64,000 nucleotides of DNA from positions 1 to 64,000 of the forward strand of contig JAPXTJ010000001.1 of assembly GCA_033812595.1 (NCBI GenBank), in the 5' to 3' direction. Source of the DNA: JADLGF01 sp020849415 (GTDB lineage: Bacteria; Chloroflexota; Chloroflexia; Thermomicrobiales; UBA6265). Shown piece by piece: positions 61,809 through 64,000 of the stretch. The translations under genes were made by a program, and so were the position numbers. How positions within the stretch are numbered: the first letter of the stretch is position 1; each line of letters starts with the position of its first letter. The notes beneath the pieces are model-generated. The model was not told the origin of the DNA and ran no database searches. It saw nothing but the letters and a program-made list of their open reading frames with translations.

Positions 61809-62185
61809 CACCGTGTTACTTTCTGAACCTGTGCGAGTGCTCCTGACCTTTGGCCGAACGGTGAACCGCTTTCCGGTTCACCATATTTATTGGATCCTCG
61901 CTTGCCCGGTATCAGTCCAAACCAGATAACCGCCACGGGCGGGATTAGCCAGAAAACGATCCAGCCGCCACTCCAGCCGTGATCATGGCATCGCTTCACC
62001 GAGGTGACAATCACAATCCGTAGCAGAACCGCCACCAGGACGAGGCTCACCGCGGAGGCAACGATATTGTCCAGGTTCATCAGGCCCGCGATGCCGAACC
62101 AGGCAAGATGGGTCAACAGATTGATCTTCCACCAGGTCAGACGACCGGTCCGTCCATTTGCTGACCAAAGTCTTGCGATGTCCAT
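61808..62185 (-). CDS. DUF805 membrane protein (first of pair)
   Basis: The 125-residue paralogue has NGRTGRLTWWKINLL, VKRCHDHGWSGGWIVFWLIPP and SNKYGEPESGSPFGQ. It is coupled to the downstream paralogue and divergent from the kinase gene. Tandem duplication is probable. Confidence 0.85.
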   Translation of the reverse strand: MDIARLWSANGRTGRLTWWKINLLTHLAWFGIAGLMNLDNIVASAVSLVLVAVLLRIVIVTSVKRCHDHGWSGGWIVFWLIPPVAVIWFGLIPGKRGSNKYGEPESGSPFGQRSGALAQVQKVTR

Positions 62186-62256
62186 CCCGTCACCTGCCAG
62201 CGCCCGCTAGACTACCGGTTGAAATGGCCCGTTCGCCCACCGGATTCATCATACTC

Positions 62257-63816
62257 ATGCCCAGCCTGTCAGAACCAGAACTCGTGCAACGAATGCTCGA
62301 TCCGGCAGCTTATCCGTGGCGGGTCGACTCGGTCCGTCACCTCGAAACACACATCTCGCACCTCTTCTTCGCCGGCGATCGGGTCGTGAAGCTGAAACGG
62401 CCGGTCGACTACGGATTCGCCGATCTCACCACGCTCGAATCACGCGAACAAGCCTGTCGCGACGAAGTCCGCCTCAACCGGCGATTGACCGACGACATCT
62501 ACCTGGAGGCGCTGCCGATCGTCCGGCATGATGGCGGTCTCCGCCTCGGCGGCGACGGACCGCCCCTCGATTGGGCGACCGTGATGCGCCGGTTTCCGGC
62601 CGAATCGAGTCTCGATCACGTGCTGGCGAACGAGGCCGCGCCGTCCGATCTGGCCGCCTGCCTCGCCGAACGGTTGATTCCGTTTCACGCCTCCATCGCA
62701 GGATGTCCGGGTGATCCGAATGAACAGGCGGATCAGGCCGAGCGAATTCTCCGTGAGAATCTCGAGCAAATTGCCGCCATCGACACCTACGCGATCCTCC
62801 CGCAGGAATTCGCGCTGATCCGGGATCTGATCGCCGAATTTCTCGATCGCCACCCCGATCGCATCCGCCAGCGCGCCGAATCAGGAATGATCCGGGAAGG
62901 ACACGGCGATCTCAAGTGCGAGCACGTGCTGCTCGATCCGCCCGGTTCGCTCCAGATCTTCGACTGCGTTGAATTCAGCCTGGAGATTCGTTGCGCCGAT
63001 ATCGCCAGCGACCTCGCCTTCCTGCTCCTCGATCTGAAGCGGCTCGGCGCGACGGGGGTCGCTGATGAGCTGGTGGATCGCTACCGCGCCGCCGGCCTCG
63101 ATCTTCCCGACGAGGAGCTCATCGTCTACCAGTTGCACCGAGGGCTCGTGAAGGTCAAGACCACCGCGCTCACCATCGCATCGTCCGAACAACCGCATCC
63201 CGAACTCGCCCACGAGATCGCCACCTGGCTCCATCACACCTTCCAGGCGGGATTCGAGCTTCGGCCGGTGGTGCTGGCGATGACCGGATTCAGCGGCAGC
63301 GGCAAGTCGGCGGTCGCGCGGGCAATCGCCGCGCTCACAGGCGCCACGATCCACTCCACGGACGCGATTCGATCGAAAAACGCGACCTCATCCTCTGCGC
63401 GTTACGCCCCGGACGCACGCCTTGCCAACTACCACGCGCTTGTCGAACGCGCCGCGGTCGATCTCGGGCAACACAGCCCGGTCATCCTCGACGGCGCGTT
63501 CCTCCGAACCGAGGAGCGAGAACTGGCCGCCGAATTCGCTGCCGCGCACTACGCACCGATCCTTTTCATCGAGGTCACCGCCAACAGGGACGTGATGGAA
63601 CGTCGCATCCTCGCACGCGGTCGGGGCGAATCGCCATCATTCGCTTCGGAAGCAACGCTCGACGTGCTGGAGGCCCAGCTGTCGGCTCCCAGGGCGCCCT
63701 TCCCTGCCGCCGCGACCGTTGTCCGGATCGAGAATTCATCCGATGCCCCGGCCTCACTCGATCCGCTGATCGAAGCGCTGCACGCGGCCGGTTACCTTCG
63801 CAGCCGGCTCGACTGA
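62257..63816 (+). CDS. Aminoglycoside phosphotransferase-like/P-loop kinase fusion protein
   Basis: The 519-residue protein joins an APH/COG2187 kinase-like half (about 1-320) to a P-loop kinase (COG0645-like, about 330-519). The first half has HISHLFFAGDRVVKLKRPVDYGF (lysine), REGHGDLKCEHVLL (catalytic H-G-D) and IFDCVEFSLEIRCADIASDLAFLLLDL. The second half has Walker A TGFSGSGKSAVARAIAALTG, then STDAIR and LDGAFLRTEERELAAEFA. The substrate is unknown; antibiotic resistance is unlikely from this alone. ATG 62257 matches family starts (LVQRMLDPAAYP) though its ribosome site is weak; ATG 62224 is an alternative. Confidence 0.88.
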   Translation: MPSLSEPELVQRMLDPAAYPWRVDSVRHLETHISHLFFAGDRVVKLKRPVDYGFADLTTLESREQACRDEVRLNRRLTDDIYLEALPIVRHDGGLRLGGDGPPLDWATVMRRFPAESSLDHVLANEAAPSDLAACLAERLIPFHASIAGCPGDPNEQADQAERILRENLEQIAAIDTYAILPQEFALIRDLIAEFLDRHPDRIRQRAESGMIREGHGDLKCEHVLLDPPGSLQIFDCVEFSLEIRCADIASDLAFLLLDLKRLGATGVADELVDRYRAAGLDLPDEELIVYQLHRGLVKVKTTALTIASSEQPHPELAHEIATWLHHTFQAGFELRPVVLAMTGFSGSGKSAVARAIAALTGATIHSTDAIRSKNATSSSARYAPDARLANYHALVERAAVDLGQHSPVILDGAFLRTEERELAAEFAAAHYAPILFIEVTANRDVMERRILARGRGESPSFASEATLDVLEAQLSAPRAPFPAAATVVRIENSSDAPASLDPLIEALHAAGYLRSRLD

Positions 63817-63852
63817 TCGGCGCGAACCGATGCGATACCGTACATTCCCGGT

Positions 63853-64000
63853 ATGCAATCGAACATCATTTGGAAAGCACCATCGATGCCGTTCATTTCA
63901 GACAGCCTGAACCGGATCGGCGATCGGCTCTCAAGCCTGATCGGTCCCAATTTCTGGGATTTCGTGATCTCGGTGCTGCTGATCGTCGCGATCTATTTCG
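63853..64000 (+). CDS. Membrane protein, N-terminal part (cut by window end)
   Basis: An ATG at 63853 opens a frame that runs past the window end. The visible ~49 residues start MQSNIIWKAPSMPFISDS and end in a hydrophobic segment (WDFVISVLLIVAIYF), consistent with the first transmembrane helix of a mechanosensitive-channel-like or other membrane protein. A later in-frame ATG (63886) could be the true start. The rest is outside the window. Confidence 0.5.
   Translation, partial: MQSNIIWKAPSMPFISDSLNRIGDRLSSLIGPNFWDFVISVLLIVAIYF

Noticed and set aside
62257..63816. Aminoglycoside resistance role for the APH-like/P-loop fusion
   Set aside because: This architecture is common in non-resistant bacteria and the substrate is unknown.
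1..64000. CRISPR array, tRNA or rRNA genes, prophage or IS transposase
   Set aside because: No regularly spaced repeats, tRNA cloverleaf, rRNA segment or transposase-like gene was seen.

Overview
The window is high-GC bacterial chromosomal DNA. Gene content fits the Chloroflexota, most likely a Thermomicrobia/Sphaerobacter-like lineage. That placement is inferred from general character: many GTG/TTG starts, a stand-alone rpsD without zinc-finger cysteines, oligopeptide-type transport genes, VOC, DinB, Gfo/Idh/MocA and TIM-barrel isomerase genes, and small inverted-repeat elements. No rRNA, tRNA, CRISPR array, phage or transposase gene was seen.

Layout. 1-2.1 kb: an inverted-repeat element, rpsD with its promoter and terminator, and a secreted-protein gene broken by an in-frame TAG. 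2.3-9.5 kb: Rieske/amidohydrolase pair, superoxide dismutase, DAHP synthase behind an aromatic leader-peptide attenuator, PIG-L deacetylase, VOC, enolase-superfamily dehydratase and a HAD phosphatase. 9.6-20.6 kb: a heterodimeric ABC exporter, a SulP transporter, a DUF1989 protein, a zinc-ribbon protein converging on a PrsW-like zinc-ribbon membrane protein, and an orphan family-5 solute-binding protein. 20.9-30.4 kb: an inositol-phosphatase-like gene divergent from a UvrD helicase with a built-in DEDDh exonuclease, a membrane HExxH protein, a tightly coupled isomerase / degenerate phosphotriesterase / HAD operon, DinB, and a PD-(D/E)XK-like protein. 30.5-40 kb: dihydrolipoamide dehydrogenase, then a GntR-controlled uptake and aldolase operon with a clear operator, a second inositol-phosphatase-like gene and a class III aminotransferase. 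40-50 kb: a low-GC HNH endonuclease gene followed by a catabolic region (VOC, Gfo/Idh/MocA, TIM-barrel isomerase, two SDRs, GYD, D-aminoacylase-like). 50-64 kb: cupredoxin, two ECF sigma/anti-sigma modules, a probable N-succinyl-amino-acid racemisation operon, a PMT-type glycosyltransferase, a Trypco2-like protein, a DUF805 pair, an APH-like/P-loop kinase fusion and the start of a membrane protein.

Most notable. (1) A 41-codon leader peptide carrying Phe-Phe-Trp-Phe-Phe-Gly-Tyr-Tyr, an overlapping long hairpin and a terminator sit just before the DAHP synthase gene, which looks like ribosome-mediated attenuation sensing all three aromatic amino acids. (2) GNAT, N-succinylamino-acid racemase/OSBS-like and M20 amidohydrolase genes lie in one operon, matching the known D-to-L amino-acid conversion route. 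(3) There are three families of small inverted-repeat elements, two of them with two copies in the window. (4) Several possible defence or conflict proteins are scattered singly (PD-(D/E)XK, HNH, Trypco2-like) rather than in one island.

All calls come from reading the sequence. No database search or folding program was run.
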